This document shows positions 25,876 to 33,564 of a DNA stretch of 64,000 nucleotides, piece by piece. Under the pieces are notes generated by a model. That model saw only the letters and a list, made by a program, of their open reading frames with translations, was not told where the DNA came from and did no database searches. The first letter of the stretch is position 1. The number at the start of each line of letters is the position of its first letter. The position numbers and the translations under genes were made by a program. Source of the DNA: a virus; IMG/VR virus record IMGVR_UViG_3300017991_000048, positions 248,001-312,000 of that record, one strand, 5' to 3'.

Positions 25876-26259
25876 TTAGGTCTCCTGGACTATCAGTTGT
25901 CCTGCGGGGAATCTAACTTGATCTGAGGCCAGAATCAGCCGTGGTGTGCTCAGAGTGCCGTAATACATCATGTTACCACCGGCACTCGCATCCAAAAGAG
26001 CAAAAGCCTCGATGGTTCCCCACGTTGCCGTGGCAACCGGGAACAGTATCTCGCCCGTGTTTGACGACTGTCCGTTAACAGGGACCGTGACCGTCACTAA
26101 CTGCCGCCCATACCCGCCACCAGAAACCTCAGTGCCACCACCAGCAGGGGTGGGAGTCGCTGTATAGAGCGCCACGTAAACCAGCGCGGGAGACGTATAC
26201 GGGGTGTTCCGGAGAGCCGCGTTTACGAAGTTGTCACTGAGATAATATGTCTTTGGCAT
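25876..26259 (-). CDS. Phage tail-fibre family protein (copy 1)
   Basis: The 127-residue protein shares a clear pattern with the gene at 28063-28449: NTPYxxPxxVYVALYT near residue 17, GTEVxGGxYxRQ, FPVATAxWGT, and a GNxxYxGxL segment. This small beta protein family is widespread in phages, usually annotated as minor tail or fibre protein. It has no N-terminal tag even though both neighbours do. The family role is known only as a virion structural protein. Confidence 0.72.
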   Translation of the reverse strand: MPKTYYLSDNFVNAALRNTPYTSPALVYVALYTATPTPAGGGTEVSGGGYGRQLVTVTVPVNGQSSNTGEILFPVATATWGTIEAFALLDASAGGNMMYYGTLSTPRLILASDQVRFPAGQLIVQET

Positions 26260-26267
26260 TTAGACCC

Positions 26268-26894
26268 TCACATCCAGAATTTCTTATCCGATAGCTCCAC
26301 TCCCGGCATCCGTTGAGCTTTCGCTTTCAATACCTGTGCCTTGCCAGGACCGATTCGCCCTGACCAGCGGTAACCTATTCTTACGGTTCCAGAGTAATCT
26401 GTTCCGTTGCAGTTGAGCCTTCCGGGTCTCAAATCCGTAAAGTCTGGACCCACTACGAGAGCATTGGCAATTTTCCGGACAACCTTGACCGCATCATCTA
26501 TCCGCCGTTTCGCGTCGGCGGGGTCCATACCGGCAGACGCGATAGTTATGTTTGTCCAGAAGTAAGCGCCGTCTTTGTCCGCGTACATCACAACATCTGG
26601 AAAAGTCTCACCAAGAGTTATGGCTTGCTTTTTCAGGGTTTCTTCAAATGCTTTTCTGGGGTTAGCCGCCATGCCTTCGCTCTCCATTTTCTCAAGACGA
26701 GTATAATAATCAGACAATTCTGCAAGATGGTCTTTGGCTATCTCTTTTGCGATTGCCGGGTCGTCTGTGTGCTCCTTCTCAACCTCGATCCCCATCTCAA
26801 GTTGCTCTTTATCAAACTTGTCATCAGGGACATCAGTGTGCTTGCCCACGCCTTCTTTTTGTAACGCTTCTTCGTAAGCTCTGCGAGGGTCCAT
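26268..26894 (-). CDS. Fused protein: DUF5661-like helix module plus NPRKAF-tagged domain
   Basis: The 208-residue protein starts MDPRRAYEEALQKEG, a divergent tag. Residues about 20-70 (DKEQLEMGIEVEKEHTDDPAIAKEIAKDHLAELSDYYTRLEKME) match, from memory, the phage family DUF5661. A second tag with its own Met (MAANPRKAFEETLKKQA) follows near residue 74, with GGAG 11 nt upstream of that ATG. The C-terminal domain is alpha/beta (DVVMYADKDGAYFWTNITIASAG, PGRLNCNGTDYSGTVRIGYRW). As with the gene at 19956-20939, it looks like two tagged genes joined in frame. Confidence 0.73.
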   Translation of the reverse strand: MDPRRAYEEALQKEGVGKHTDVPDDKFDKEQLEMGIEVEKEHTDDPAIAKEIAKDHLAELSDYYTRLEKMESEGMAANPRKAFEETLKKQAITLGETFPDVVMYADKDGAYFWTNITIASAGMDPADAKRRIDDAVKVVRKIANALVVGPDFTDLRPGRLNCNGTDYSGTVRIGYRWSGRIGPGKAQVLKAKAQRMPGVELSDKKFWM

Positions 26895-26902
26895 AGTTTC
26901 AC

Positions 26903-27328
26903 CTATGTGCTACAGCCGCACCCATCCGATGGTCGGACAAATGAGGCCGTCAGACCTTGTGGAGTTTGCGGTGCCGTTTCTTTGACATCAAAGTCTTGAG
27001 CTAGAATCTGTTTTCCTGCGGGGTACGACAACATATTACGCCAATAGCCCAACATGTTTGGTCGAAACCTTATGTTATAAAATCCAGGGTCACTGGAGAT
27101 TTCATTCATGTAGATGTTGCCAGACACTACCTGAGCGTCGGTCACACCATCCCCAGAAATCAGGGGCCAGGGCTGAATAACATTATTGAAAAATAGGTGA
27201 GAAACTAAATCAGAAGGGATAAGCCCTATAGCCCGTGAGAACCCATCAGACAGGAAGAAATCAAACTGGTCCAATATCACCGTATTGGCTCGAACAACTC
27301 TTCCACGGGTAGTGTGCGCTGTTGTCAT
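26903..27328 (-). CDS. Virion structural protein
   Basis: A 141-residue protein without a tag. It is a mixed alpha/beta sequence (TVILDQFDFFLSDGFSRAIGLIPSDLVSHLFFNNVIQPW, IYMNEISSDPGFYNIRFRPNMLGYW) ending in GCGCST. The ATG overlaps the stop of the small gene before it (TAATG). The sequence style and the neighbours (fibre family proteins) suggest a small virion component; no named family. Confidence 0.6.
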   Translation of the reverse strand: MTTAHTTRGRVVRANTVILDQFDFFLSDGFSRAIGLIPSDLVSHLFFNNVIQPWPLISGDGVTDAQVVSGNIYMNEISSDPGFYNIRFRPNMLGYWRNMLSYPAGKQILAQDFDVKETAPQTPQGLTASFVRPSDGCGCST

Positions 27329-27477
27329 TAGCCATTCTTCTTAGGAGTTTCCTGTGGACGACCTTGAGTACCCGCCGACGCAGAGCCTGAAAAGGCAGCC
27401 GACAGGGACACTCTTCTAACAGGGGCAGCAGAAGCTGATGACGATCCCTTGATTTCTATTTTCAATTCAACGACCAC
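27328..27477 (-). CDS. 49-residue protein (GTG start)
   Basis: A short gene begins with GTG at 27475-27477, overlapping the previous stop (TAGTG), and ends TAA overlapping the next ATG. GAGGAGG 7 nt upstream is among the best ribosome binding sites here. The product (VVELKIEIKGSSSASAAPVRRV ... PQETPKKNG) is a beta strand followed by a Ser/Ala-rich tail. The double overlap and strong RBS make it a convincing small gene. Confidence 0.62.
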   Translation of the reverse strand: MVVELKIEIKGSSSASAAPVRRVSLSAAFSGSASAGTQGRPQETPKKNG

Positions 27478-27989
27478 TATCGTTCCTCCTCACGACCTGT
27501 AACTGGGCCTACTGAAAACGATGGTGGGGGTGGCGCTGCTGGCACGATCCGAATAGTCGGCACAGTAATGGGCCTTGCCGTTGCAGGAATTTGTGGACCA
27601 CTCAAAGTGTTGGTTACAGTGATCCCTGCTGGATCGAATATAAAAATTGAGTTGCCAGCAGTTGTTAGTTCCGCACCAAGTAATAAGTCAATTGGAGCCG
27701 TGACAGACGAGTCACCGGCCATCAAAGTAGAGGCTTCGTAATCTACAGTAGCCGCCGCAGCCATGGAGGAATCGGCAACCATTGTAATGCTATCCTCATC
27801 GTAAATATCGACGTCAGCATAAATGGATGACTCGCCATCCATTGTAGAAGCTGCATCATATACAACTCCAGCCGCTCCTGAGAACGACGAGTCGCCGTTC
27901 ATCGTTGAGGCAGCCGCATAAACCGCAGCCGCTCCAGCGGTTACAGACGAGTCCGCATTTAAAGTAGCATCAGCTTCGATTACAGCCAT
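27477..27989 (-). CDS. Repeat protein with DSS-type tandem units
   Basis: The 170-residue protein has about five repeats of roughly 22-24 residues with the consensus YxAASTMxGDSSxxxxAxxV over residues 1-110. A Pro-rich tail follows (ARPITVPTIRIVPAAPPPPSF) and it ends REEER. Regularly spaced Ser-Ser and Ala suggest a beta-solenoid or fibrous shaft. It starts just after a terminator hairpin, so it depends on read-through or on RNA processing. It is probably a fibre or surface protein. Confidence 0.65.
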   Translation of the reverse strand: MAVIEADATLNADSSVTAGAAAVYAAASTMNGDSSFSGAAGVVYDAASTMDGESSIYADVDIYDEDSITMVADSSMAAAATVDYEASTLMAGDSSVTAPIDLLLGAELTTAGNSIFIFDPAGITVTNTLSGPQIPATARPITVPTIRIVPAAPPPPSFSVGPVTGREEER

Positions 27990-28019
27990 CAGTGGCCTCC
28001 ACTTTTAAAAGGTTTAAGA

Positions 28020-28044
28020 AAGGAGGGTCCAATGGACCCTCCTT
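28020..28044 (-). terminator. Terminator hairpin after the fibre family gene
   Basis: An 11-bp perfect stem (AAGGAGGGTCC/GGACCCTCCTT) with a 3-nt loop, followed on the minus strand by a short T-rich run (TCTTAAA). It lies between the genes ending at 28063 and starting at 27989. Confidence 0.75.
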
Positions 28045-28062
28045 CTTTGGCCCCAACTTTGG

Positions 28063-28449
28063 CTAGGACTCGGTGACAGTGAGTGCCGAAGCAGCAAAGT
28101 TTAGCTGATCGCCAACACCCACAGTCTTGGAAGCGGTAAGATTCCCGAAATACAGGATATTACCAGCGGCGGCGGCATCGCAAACCGCAGCGGCTACCAC
28201 AGTGCCCCATGCACCGGTCGCTACCGGGAATGTGACAGGAGCTGAATTCGCAATGGAGCCAGCAGCGGCGGCTGCCCATGTGATCGACTGGCGAGCATAG
28301 GCACCACCAGCAACCTCGGTGCCAGCAGTCGTGGCGGTCGGAGCCACAGTGTAAAGGGCTGCGTAAACCGTTGCAGCCTGGACATACGGAGTGTTCCTCA
28401 ATACGTGATCAAGAAGAGCCGTGGATAGGGTTTGGTACTTAGCAGCCAT
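28063..28449 (-). CDS. Phage tail-fibre family protein (copy 2)
   Basis: A 128-residue Ala-rich protein, paralogous to the one at 25876-26259 (shared NTPYxxxxxVYxALYT, GTEVxGGxYxRQ, FPVATxxWGT, LYFGNLT and a C-terminal GDQLNFAA segment). Very high alanine content in this copy. It is followed by the clear terminator at 28020-28044. The 144-bp gap upstream holds a weak promoter-like TTGTAT-18-GATAAT and a short GCCGA/TCGGC hairpin, but nothing firm. Confidence 0.72.
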   Translation of the reverse strand: MAAKYQTLSTALLDHVLRNTPYVQAATVYAALYTVAPTATTAGTEVAGGAYARQSITWAAAAAGSIANSAPVTFPVATGAWGTVVAAAVCDAAAAGNILYFGNLTASKTVGVGDQLNFAASALTVTES

Positions 28450-28593
28450 AATAATTTTCCTTTGTTGTTAGGGCCATTATCAAGCCGAAAAATCGGCAGA
28501 TACAACTAAAGGATAAATCTAAAGATTAACGAGCTATGGGGGTGAGAAACGTAAGGTTCCTATCGGTCGTTGCTGCACACATGTACCTACAAG

Positions 28594-28836
28594 TCACACC
28601 ATGTGGCATACTGATTTCAGAGACTTGATATTGTGAGCGTAAGGTTGGGCCGCAACCTTGCCAGTGTTATTGAACCAAGCAGTTTTAAGTTCATCTATAT
28701 TTGCTATGGTCGTATCGAATACAAAATAGACCCGGTTATTCTCCCGGTCCGTCCTTACCATTTCTACGCCTGCTGTTTGCAGATATGCTGCAAAGTAGAG
28801 ATCGGGCGTCTTGAAGGTACTATTATTCTTTTTCAT
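28594..28836 (-). CDS. DUF5659-like small protein
   Basis: The 80-residue protein has the pattern TFKTPDLYFAAYLQTAGVEM, then RVYFVFDTTIANIDELKTAWFNN and a C-terminal NIKSLKS. From memory this matches DUF5659, a small domain common in phages and bacteria with unknown function. GAGGGA lies about 12 nt upstream. No tag. Confidence 0.68.
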   Translation of the reverse strand: MKKNNSTFKTPDLYFAAYLQTAGVEMVRTDRENNRVYFVFDTTIANIDELKTAWFNNTGKVAAQPYAHNIKSLKSVCHMV

Positions 28837-28865
28837 CTTTTCTGTTCCCTCTCAAGCACTGGTTT

Positions 28866-29078
28866 TTAAATACAAAACGCTTGCGCCATTAAACCTACAT
28901 CGTCTTTGGCCAACGAGCAGCCAAGCCTCAGCACCCCCTGCATCGACAGAACGACCGTGCCACCGCACAAGTGGCTTTTATGAGAGACGGTAAAGAATTC
29001 TAAGATGTGCGGCTTACTCTGGCCGCGCTTAGAACACTGCTTCTTTCCATCTATAATTGGAAGCTTTGGGGGTCTCAT
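28866..29078 (-). CDS. Possible small Cys-containing protein
   Basis: A 70-residue frame (MRPPKLPIIDGKKQCSKRGQSKPHILEFF...) just upstream of the DUF5659-like gene. The KQCSKRGQSKP segment resembles a zinc-finger/HNH-associated CxxCGxxKP start with the second Cys changed to Arg, so it could be a decayed remnant. No good ribosome binding site. Real translation is uncertain. Confidence 0.32.
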   Translation of the reverse strand: MRPPKLPIIDGKKQCSKRGQSKPHILEFFTVSHKSHLCGGTVVLSMQGVLRLGCSLAKDDVGLMAQAFCI

Positions 29079-29088
29079 TTTAATTTTT

Positions 29089-29168
29089 CATCTAAGCAGC
29101 TTACGCTGAACTATTGCTATCCGATCCCGTATCTGAGTCTACATTTACATCTAAGCAGGCAAAGCCTG
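29089..29168 (-). repeat. Two direct repeats with short hairpins
   Basis: CATCTAAGCAG occurs at 29089-29099 and 29148-29158. Each copy runs into a short hairpin (CAGC-4 nt-GCTG and CAGGC-AAA-GCCTG) in the 98-bp gap after the gene ending at 29177. On the minus strand the second hairpin directly follows the stop codon and could slow transcription. No gene is seen in this gap. Confidence 0.4.
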
Positions 29169-29176
29169 AAAACAAT

Positions 29177-30289
29177 CTAGGTCACTGTGAACAAGTTCGA
29201 AGCAAAGCTTGTGAACTGTACAATAACCGTGGAGCCTGCAACACCAAGACCACCCAACAATGAAGCCGGGATCACAATCGTGGTAGGAGCAACACCGCCC
29301 TGAGTACCGCCTGAGAGGGTTGTCCTGATGGTGTACTGGTGGAGCTTGATCGAAGTCGCGCCGTCAGCAGACGTAACCCTCACAGTGGTGTCATCAATCT
29401 CAGGATCAGCGTGTCCCAGATTGGTTCCTGTGATGGTGATATCACCAGCATTCGGAGCACCGCTTGCAGCCGCACCGATCACTGTCAGAGGGGCTGAAAA
29501 CGGAGTCACACCGTCGTCTGCCACAACCTCAATGGCCGCACCGGGAGTAAATGGCGGAAGCCGATTTGGGTCCGGATTCCAAGTGGGGGCCAGGAACCCA
29601 GAAATCATACCGACCTGGAAGCTCTTGATCGCCACATCCGTTTCGATGAACTGAGGTGCAATACTATCTGCAAGAGCATCGTACTGGGCTTGGGTGCCAC
29701 CCGAACCGACAGTGCCTATAAGAGTTGCGATAGAGACATCCAACGGACCTCCGACCGGCAACGTGGCCGTAATAACAGCAGCCGTGGTCGGAACAGTTGT
29801 CGCTCCAGGAGCCCAACCAACCACACCGTTGAAAGTCGAAGGCGGATCAGCGTCTACCTCAACATAGCTTCCAGTGCCGGTTGTGTTGCTCTGAATTACC
29901 AGAAAAGTCCCGACAAAATCGTCCAAACGAGCAGTGGCATCCACTCCCGCTGTGGCCAAAGCTGTGTTCACAGCCGCCACCAGAGCAGCCCCAGAAGCAT
30001 AAACTCCAGCCGCCACCGTGACAGATGTGAAAGGAGCAGCCGCCGCCAGTTTGATCTCCAGGTTGTCATCAACACCAAGAGTAACCGTGGCTCCTGCCGA
30101 AATGTCAGTGCTTCCTGTACGACCCGCAGGGATATCGCCCAAAGCAGTACCCACAACAGTTGTATCAGGACGCCCCACACGTCGCTCTTGTCCCTCTGGC
30201 TCTGTGGGCGGGTTATACCGACTGATTGGTTCCAGATCCATCAATGCCAACGGTCCTGGTATATCGCCTCTAATAACTCCAACGCGCAT
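29177..30289 (-). CDS. Virion structural protein with IPT/Ig-like C-terminus
   Basis: The 370-residue protein has a low-complexity Gly/Thr/Ala/Val beta-rich composition. The central module VDDNLEIKLAAAAPFTSVTVAAGVYASGAALVAAVNTAL resembles the modules inserted in the sheath. The C-terminal domain (GDITITGTNLGHADPEIDDTTVRVTS ... TTIVIPASLLGG) is an Ig/IPT-like fold that also forms the C-terminus of the gene at 30689-31297. GGAG precedes the ATG. Likely a fibre or surface protein. Confidence 0.68.
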   Translation of the reverse strand: MRVGVIRGDIPGPLALMDLEPISRYNPPTEPEGQERRVGRPDTTVVGTALGDIPAGRTGSTDISAGATVTLGVDDNLEIKLAAAAPFTSVTVAAGVYASGAALVAAVNTALATAGVDATARLDDFVGTFLVIQSNTTGTGSYVEVDADPPSTFNGVVGWAPGATTVPTTAAVITATLPVGGPLDVSIATLIGTVGSGGTQAQYDALADSIAPQFIETDVAIKSFQVGMISGFLAPTWNPDPNRLPPFTPGAAIEVVADDGVTPFSAPLTVIGAAASGAPNAGDITITGTNLGHADPEIDDTTVRVTSADGATSIKLHQYTIRTTLSGGTQGGVAPTTIVIPASLLGGLGVAGSTVIVQFTSFASNLFTVT

Positions 30290-30299
30290 AGCTAGCTCC

Positions 30300-30674
30300 T
30301 TATTCTTCTGCGGTCTCTTTGAACTTTCCGCGTAGTTGATCTCTTTTCAATAACTTGAGGATTGCTCCATAGTCAGAGTAAAAACCTGACACAGATTTGA
30401 GAAATCTGAGTTGATCTCCCTTCCAAGCGAATTTGGCGTCCCTGGTCCAAAGTCGCATCCGTTGTAAGTACTTGAGGTACTTTGACGCATATTCGAGAGT
30501 TTTAAGCTCATCCCGCGCCAACTCAAGATTTGCAAACCGCGACTCAACATCCTTAAGAATAAGTAAAACCTGTCGCATAAGGAAGAGATCCCTTGGTCGC
30601 CATTTTTGATGTACGGCTTGAAAGGTTGACGCCTCTTCTTGCTCCAGAATCCATGGGATGTAACGGTATTGCAC
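30300..30674 (-). CDS. Helical protein of unknown function
   Basis: A 124-residue basic, all-helical protein (GTG start, AAGGAA about 9 nt upstream). Sequences such as FLMRQVLLILKDVESRFANLELARDELKTLEYASKYLKYLQRMRLW suggest a helical bundle. No family is recognised. It sits between two structural genes that share a C-terminal domain and might be an assembly factor for them. Confidence 0.58.
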   Translation of the reverse strand: MQYRYIPWILEQEEASTFQAVHQKWRPRDLFLMRQVLLILKDVESRFANLELARDELKTLEYASKYLKYLQRMRLWTRDAKFAWKGDQLRFLKSVSGFYSDYGAILKLLKRDQLRGKFKETAEE

Positions 30675-30688
30675 ACTCGGTTTTTCCT

Positions 30689-31297
30689 TTACGGAGTTAC
30701 AGCCACCACTGCCGTAAGCTGCTCGTTGGCTTGCACCTGAGCCGAAGTCACGGCTGGACCGATACCCGGAACCAACGCAGCCGGGATGACAATGGAGGTT
30801 GCTCCCACCGTACCACCGCCGCCTGTGATCTGCGTCTGGGTCAAAGTGACGGCTCCGAAGCCGGTAATGATGACCGATGTAATGTCAGGCGTGACTGACA
30901 AAAAGGTCGTTCCTGTCAAAGTCAAATCGCCCGGACCCGGATTATTAATCTGAGCTACCGTCAGAGTCGGGGCCTGAATTTGGGTTGCAGTCAGCGACAC
31001 AACACTAATGTGTCCTGAGTTCTGAAACCCGTAAATCTTACCCTTACCGGCTGAGTGGGTGACCCGCTGAGTTTCCTGGAGATCGATATACCCCTGGATC
31101 AGAGGGAAGCCTTCCGCCGTTTGAGTGAGGGGAACGTAACACTCCTGCTTCGGCTTACCTATAATGCCATCCCTGACATAAGCATCCGGATCAGCCGTAG
31201 AACCAAGACGATGGTACTGCTTATTGGGAAGACCGTCGTCAATATCATCAATCAGAACAGCGTTCTGAACAGTCTGTTGGTGAATGAGCCTTAACAT
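30689..31297 (-). CDS. Virion structural protein with IPT/Ig-like C-terminus
   Basis: The 202-residue protein has an N-terminal domain (LIHQQTVQNAVLIDDIDDGLPNKQYHRLG, then FPLIQGYIDLQETQRV) and a C-terminal domain (GDLTLTGTTFLSVTPDITSVIITG ... TSIVIPAALVPG) paralogous to the end of the protein at 29177-30289. GAGAGG lies 6 nt before the ATG. The pair is probably related fibre or tail-surface proteins. Confidence 0.65.
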   Translation of the reverse strand: MLRLIHQQTVQNAVLIDDIDDGLPNKQYHRLGSTADPDAYVRDGIIGKPKQECYVPLTQTAEGFPLIQGYIDLQETQRVTHSAGKGKIYGFQNSGHISVVSLTATQIQAPTLTVAQINNPGPGDLTLTGTTFLSVTPDITSVIITGFGAVTLTQTQITGGGGTVGATSIVIPAALVPGIGPAVTSAQVQANEQLTAVVAVTP

Positions 31298-31428
31298 ATA
31301 GAGCCTCTCAATTTTTGTTCGACTGCAATCTCGTAGATCTCACAGTTGATAGGGACCTTCGTTGAAAGGCAGCCAATAAAAGAAAGTGCAGAACTTTCGA
31401 CCGCCTTTGGCGTTTTCCGGGACGTCAT
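31291..31428 (-). CDS. Possible 45-residue protein
   Basis: A short frame (MTSRKTPKAVESSALSFIG ... VEQKLRGSIC) ends with TAA overlapping the next start (ATGTTAA), typical of coupled phage genes. No Shine-Dalgarno is seen. It occupies the 275-bp gap downstream of the glycosyltransferase gene; the rest of that gap shows no gene. Confidence 0.33.
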   Translation of the reverse strand: MTSRKTPKAVESSALSFIGCLSTKVPINCEIYEIAVEQKLRGSIC

Positions 31429-31572
31429 GTTTCAGACGTTCATTAGATAATTCTCAGAAAACGGACGAATCCCAGAGTTCAATACTATGTAATGTCCTTG
31501 TGCTGGCTCTGCCTACTACCCAAACGACCGCTGTCTGCTGCCATAATTATCAATATGTACCGACACTTCCAG

Positions 31573-32466
31573 CTAACCCCCAAGCAATGCTACAAACTTG
31601 TCTATGCACTGTTCCATCGAGTACCGGCTCTCAACCCACTCCCGACACCACGCAGGATCTTTAGGCTCAATCACCCTCAACTCCTGAAACGTATTCCAAA
31701 GGCATTCCTTGGGCCATATCTGATCTGCTCCAGGCCAAGCATGAATAAGAGGTGTTAGCCCCATTGCCATAGCTTCCGCAATTCCCATACCGAAGCTCTC
31801 GGTCACACTGGTAGACAGGAGAAAACGCTTGCCCTTCAGAAACTCCTGAGTCTGAACCCAACCGTGGTATGTAACATTTGGCAGTTCTAAGTCCTTGAGA
31901 TACCACCCGACCTGTTCATCCTGAATGGTCCCTCCGACATGAAATTGCCTCTCTGGCATTGAGGCCCAAACCGTGCGTAATAAAGTCGGACCTTTTTTCT
32001 TATTCAGGTATCCAACATAAGCAATAAGATTGCTGTCCAGGCTAGCTTCGTCTTGAAGTTGATACTTATCGAGATCGACGCCATTTGGGATGAGATGAAT
32101 TCTTAGGGTTGGATGTTTAAAAAGCTTACCCCTCACAATTTCTCTGAACCTTGGAGACACAACCACGAGATCCGATACGTTACCCCAAGTTATACGTCTC
32201 AGATACTCAGTCTGAGCCTCATACCCGTGTAACCGGATAACAACCTTGGGTCTTTTTTGGAGTTCCCCCAAGCGAGCAGTTATAACTCTTGCGTTATCAT
32301 CACAAAAATCTATAAATATCACATCAGGAGCCAAATCAACGACTTGCTGCCACGCATTATTGGTATAGACATACGACGTTTTGGTGATCTCCCAGTCCGA
32401 AAGTCGCTCCTTCAGGTAAGGGACCAGCGAAAAGCTGTCGGCAACCTGAGCTATAAACAGCTTCAT
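31573..32466 (-). CDS. Family 4-type glycosyltransferase (GT-B)
   Basis: The 297-residue protein has the GT-B C-terminal domain: LIAYVGYLNKKKGPTLL, FHVGGTIQD, ELPNVTYHGWV, and the nucleotide-sugar-binding EX7E segment (ESFGMGIAEAMAMGLTPL) in SVTESFGMGIAE. The N-terminal domain is short. It transfers a sugar from an activated donor, probably onto a virion protein or a glycan made by the neighbouring genes. ATG 32466 is used rather than an earlier GTG. It overlaps the methyltransferase gene upstream by 4 nt. Confidence 0.85.
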   Translation of the reverse strand: MKLFIAQVADSFSLVPYLKERLSDWEITKTSYVYTNNAWQQVVDLAPDVIFIDFCDDNARVITARLGELQKRPKVVIRLHGYEAQTEYLRRITWGNVSDLVVVSPRFREIVRGKLFKHPTLRIHLIPNGVDLDKYQLQDEASLDSNLIAYVGYLNKKKGPTLLRTVWASMPERQFHVGGTIQDEQVGWYLKDLELPNVTYHGWVQTQEFLKGKRFLLSTSVTESFGMGIAEAMAMGLTPLIHAWPGADQIWPKECLWNTFQELRVIEPKDPAWCREWVESRYSMEQCIDKFVALLGG

Positions 32467-32960
32467 TTCCACCCCATGATATGCCGTCGGCCCTCTCTGC
32501 TGGTTATCATAACGCTGTTCTCAAAGTCTACAGGGGTCCACTGTGAGAGGTGCTCTTCATGCTTGTTCCCATGAGACGCTTGTTGCCCACTCCAATATGC
32601 GGGGGTTGAGACAAGGTAATGTTTTTTGACGGAACCTAATAATTTCAAGCCGTCCTCACGACTCAAATGCTCAATGACATCCACGAGCAAAATCAGATCA
32701 TACCTCTCAAATATAGGCAGTACCTCCATGACATTACTGTAATAAATTTTATCGTAAACAGCATGGAGAGGGGATTTATAATCTTCGAAAACTTCTACGC
32801 CATCTACTACGGGCGTAATATTCTTCCAGTACTTTAGATACTCAATACACAGTGCGCCCCATTTACCATAGCCTACGCCAATGTCCAGGATAGTTTCAGG
32901 GCACATCTCCATCACTTTGTAAACAAGCTCAGGGATCACATCCGGTCTACAACTGGGCAT
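32463..32960 (-). CDS. SAM-dependent methyltransferase (small)
   Basis: ATG 32960 follows GGAGGG by 7 nt and gives 165 residues. Motif I is ILDIGVGYGKWG, acidic residue 2 is in VDGVEVFE, and the post-II segment reads YDLILLVDVIEHL. Class I methyltransferase fold. The substrate is unknown. The cluster context suggests O-methylation of a sugar. The stop overlaps the downstream glycosyltransferase start. Confidence 0.8.
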   Translation of the reverse strand: MPSCRPDVIPELVYKVMEMCPETILDIGVGYGKWGALCIEYLKYWKNITPVVDGVEVFEDYKSPLHAVYDKIYYSNVMEVLPIFERYDLILLVDVIEHLSREDGLKLLGSVKKHYLVSTPAYWSGQQASHGNKHEEHLSQWTPVDFENSVMITSREGRRHIMGWK

Positions 32961-33564
32961 CTTGTGCCCTCCTTCCATAAACGTAAAAATCCGCCAAACT
33001 GCCGTCAGAGTGTTTGGGATAAGGCCACGGGTTGTCCACTTTTTTAATCAAGTCCCACGGAAGGAATGCGGCTTCTACGTAACTGGTAAACTCTCGCTCC
33101 CGTTCATGTGCCGCTGTTCTGTTCTCAAAGTTAGATGAGTAGATGATCACAAACTTCTGGGCAGCGCAAAACAAGGCATCCATATAGTTAAAGTACACCT
33201 CATCCTCCACCAAGTGATAAATCACGTCTAAACTTAATGCCAACTCAGCAGAATCATCCAAACGTATGGGATTCCCCACTAACTGAAATCTTTTGTTGGG
33301 ATCAGACTTGTACTTGTTTGTACAAAGCTCGATAGCCTTTTCAGAAACGTCCACACCCAGATAATCCGGGGCCTGTAGTAAGCCAAGTTGATTTCCATCC
33401 CCGCACCCAAGCTCCACTACCGATTGGATCTGATTTTCCGCTATGAAGTCATTGATCACACCGGCCTTAAATTCCGCCAGCTTGCCGTAAGAACCCCATC
33501 CTGAGTTTCCCCCGTTACAATAACGCTGCTGCCAATACTTAGCGGAATAAGGTTTTACGTGCAT
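32947..33564 (-). CDS. SAM-dependent methyltransferase
   Basis: The 205-residue protein starts with YWQQRYCNGGNSGWGSYGKLAEFKA, a lead-in common to sugar-related methyltransferases. It has motif I VVELGCGDGNQL, then YLGVDVSEKAIELC and LALSLDVIYHLVED. Class I fold. Together with its neighbours it suggests methylation of a glycan. It overlaps the genes on both sides by 10-14 nt. Confidence 0.83.
   Translation of the reverse strand: MHVKPYSAKYWQQRYCNGGNSGWGSYGKLAEFKAGVINDFIAENQIQSVVELGCGDGNQLGLLQAPDYLGVDVSEKAIELCTNKYKSDPNKRFQLVGNPIRLDDSAELALSLDVIYHLVEDEVYFNYMDALFCAAQKFVIIYSSNFENRTAAHEREREFTSYVEAAFLPWDLIKKVDNPWPYPKHSDGSLADFYVYGRRAQDAQL

Noticed and set aside
28450-28593. Promoter TTGTAT-18-GATAAT before the fibre family gene
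   Set aside because: The -35 matches only 3 of 6 bases and there is no other support; noted in the gene entry only.
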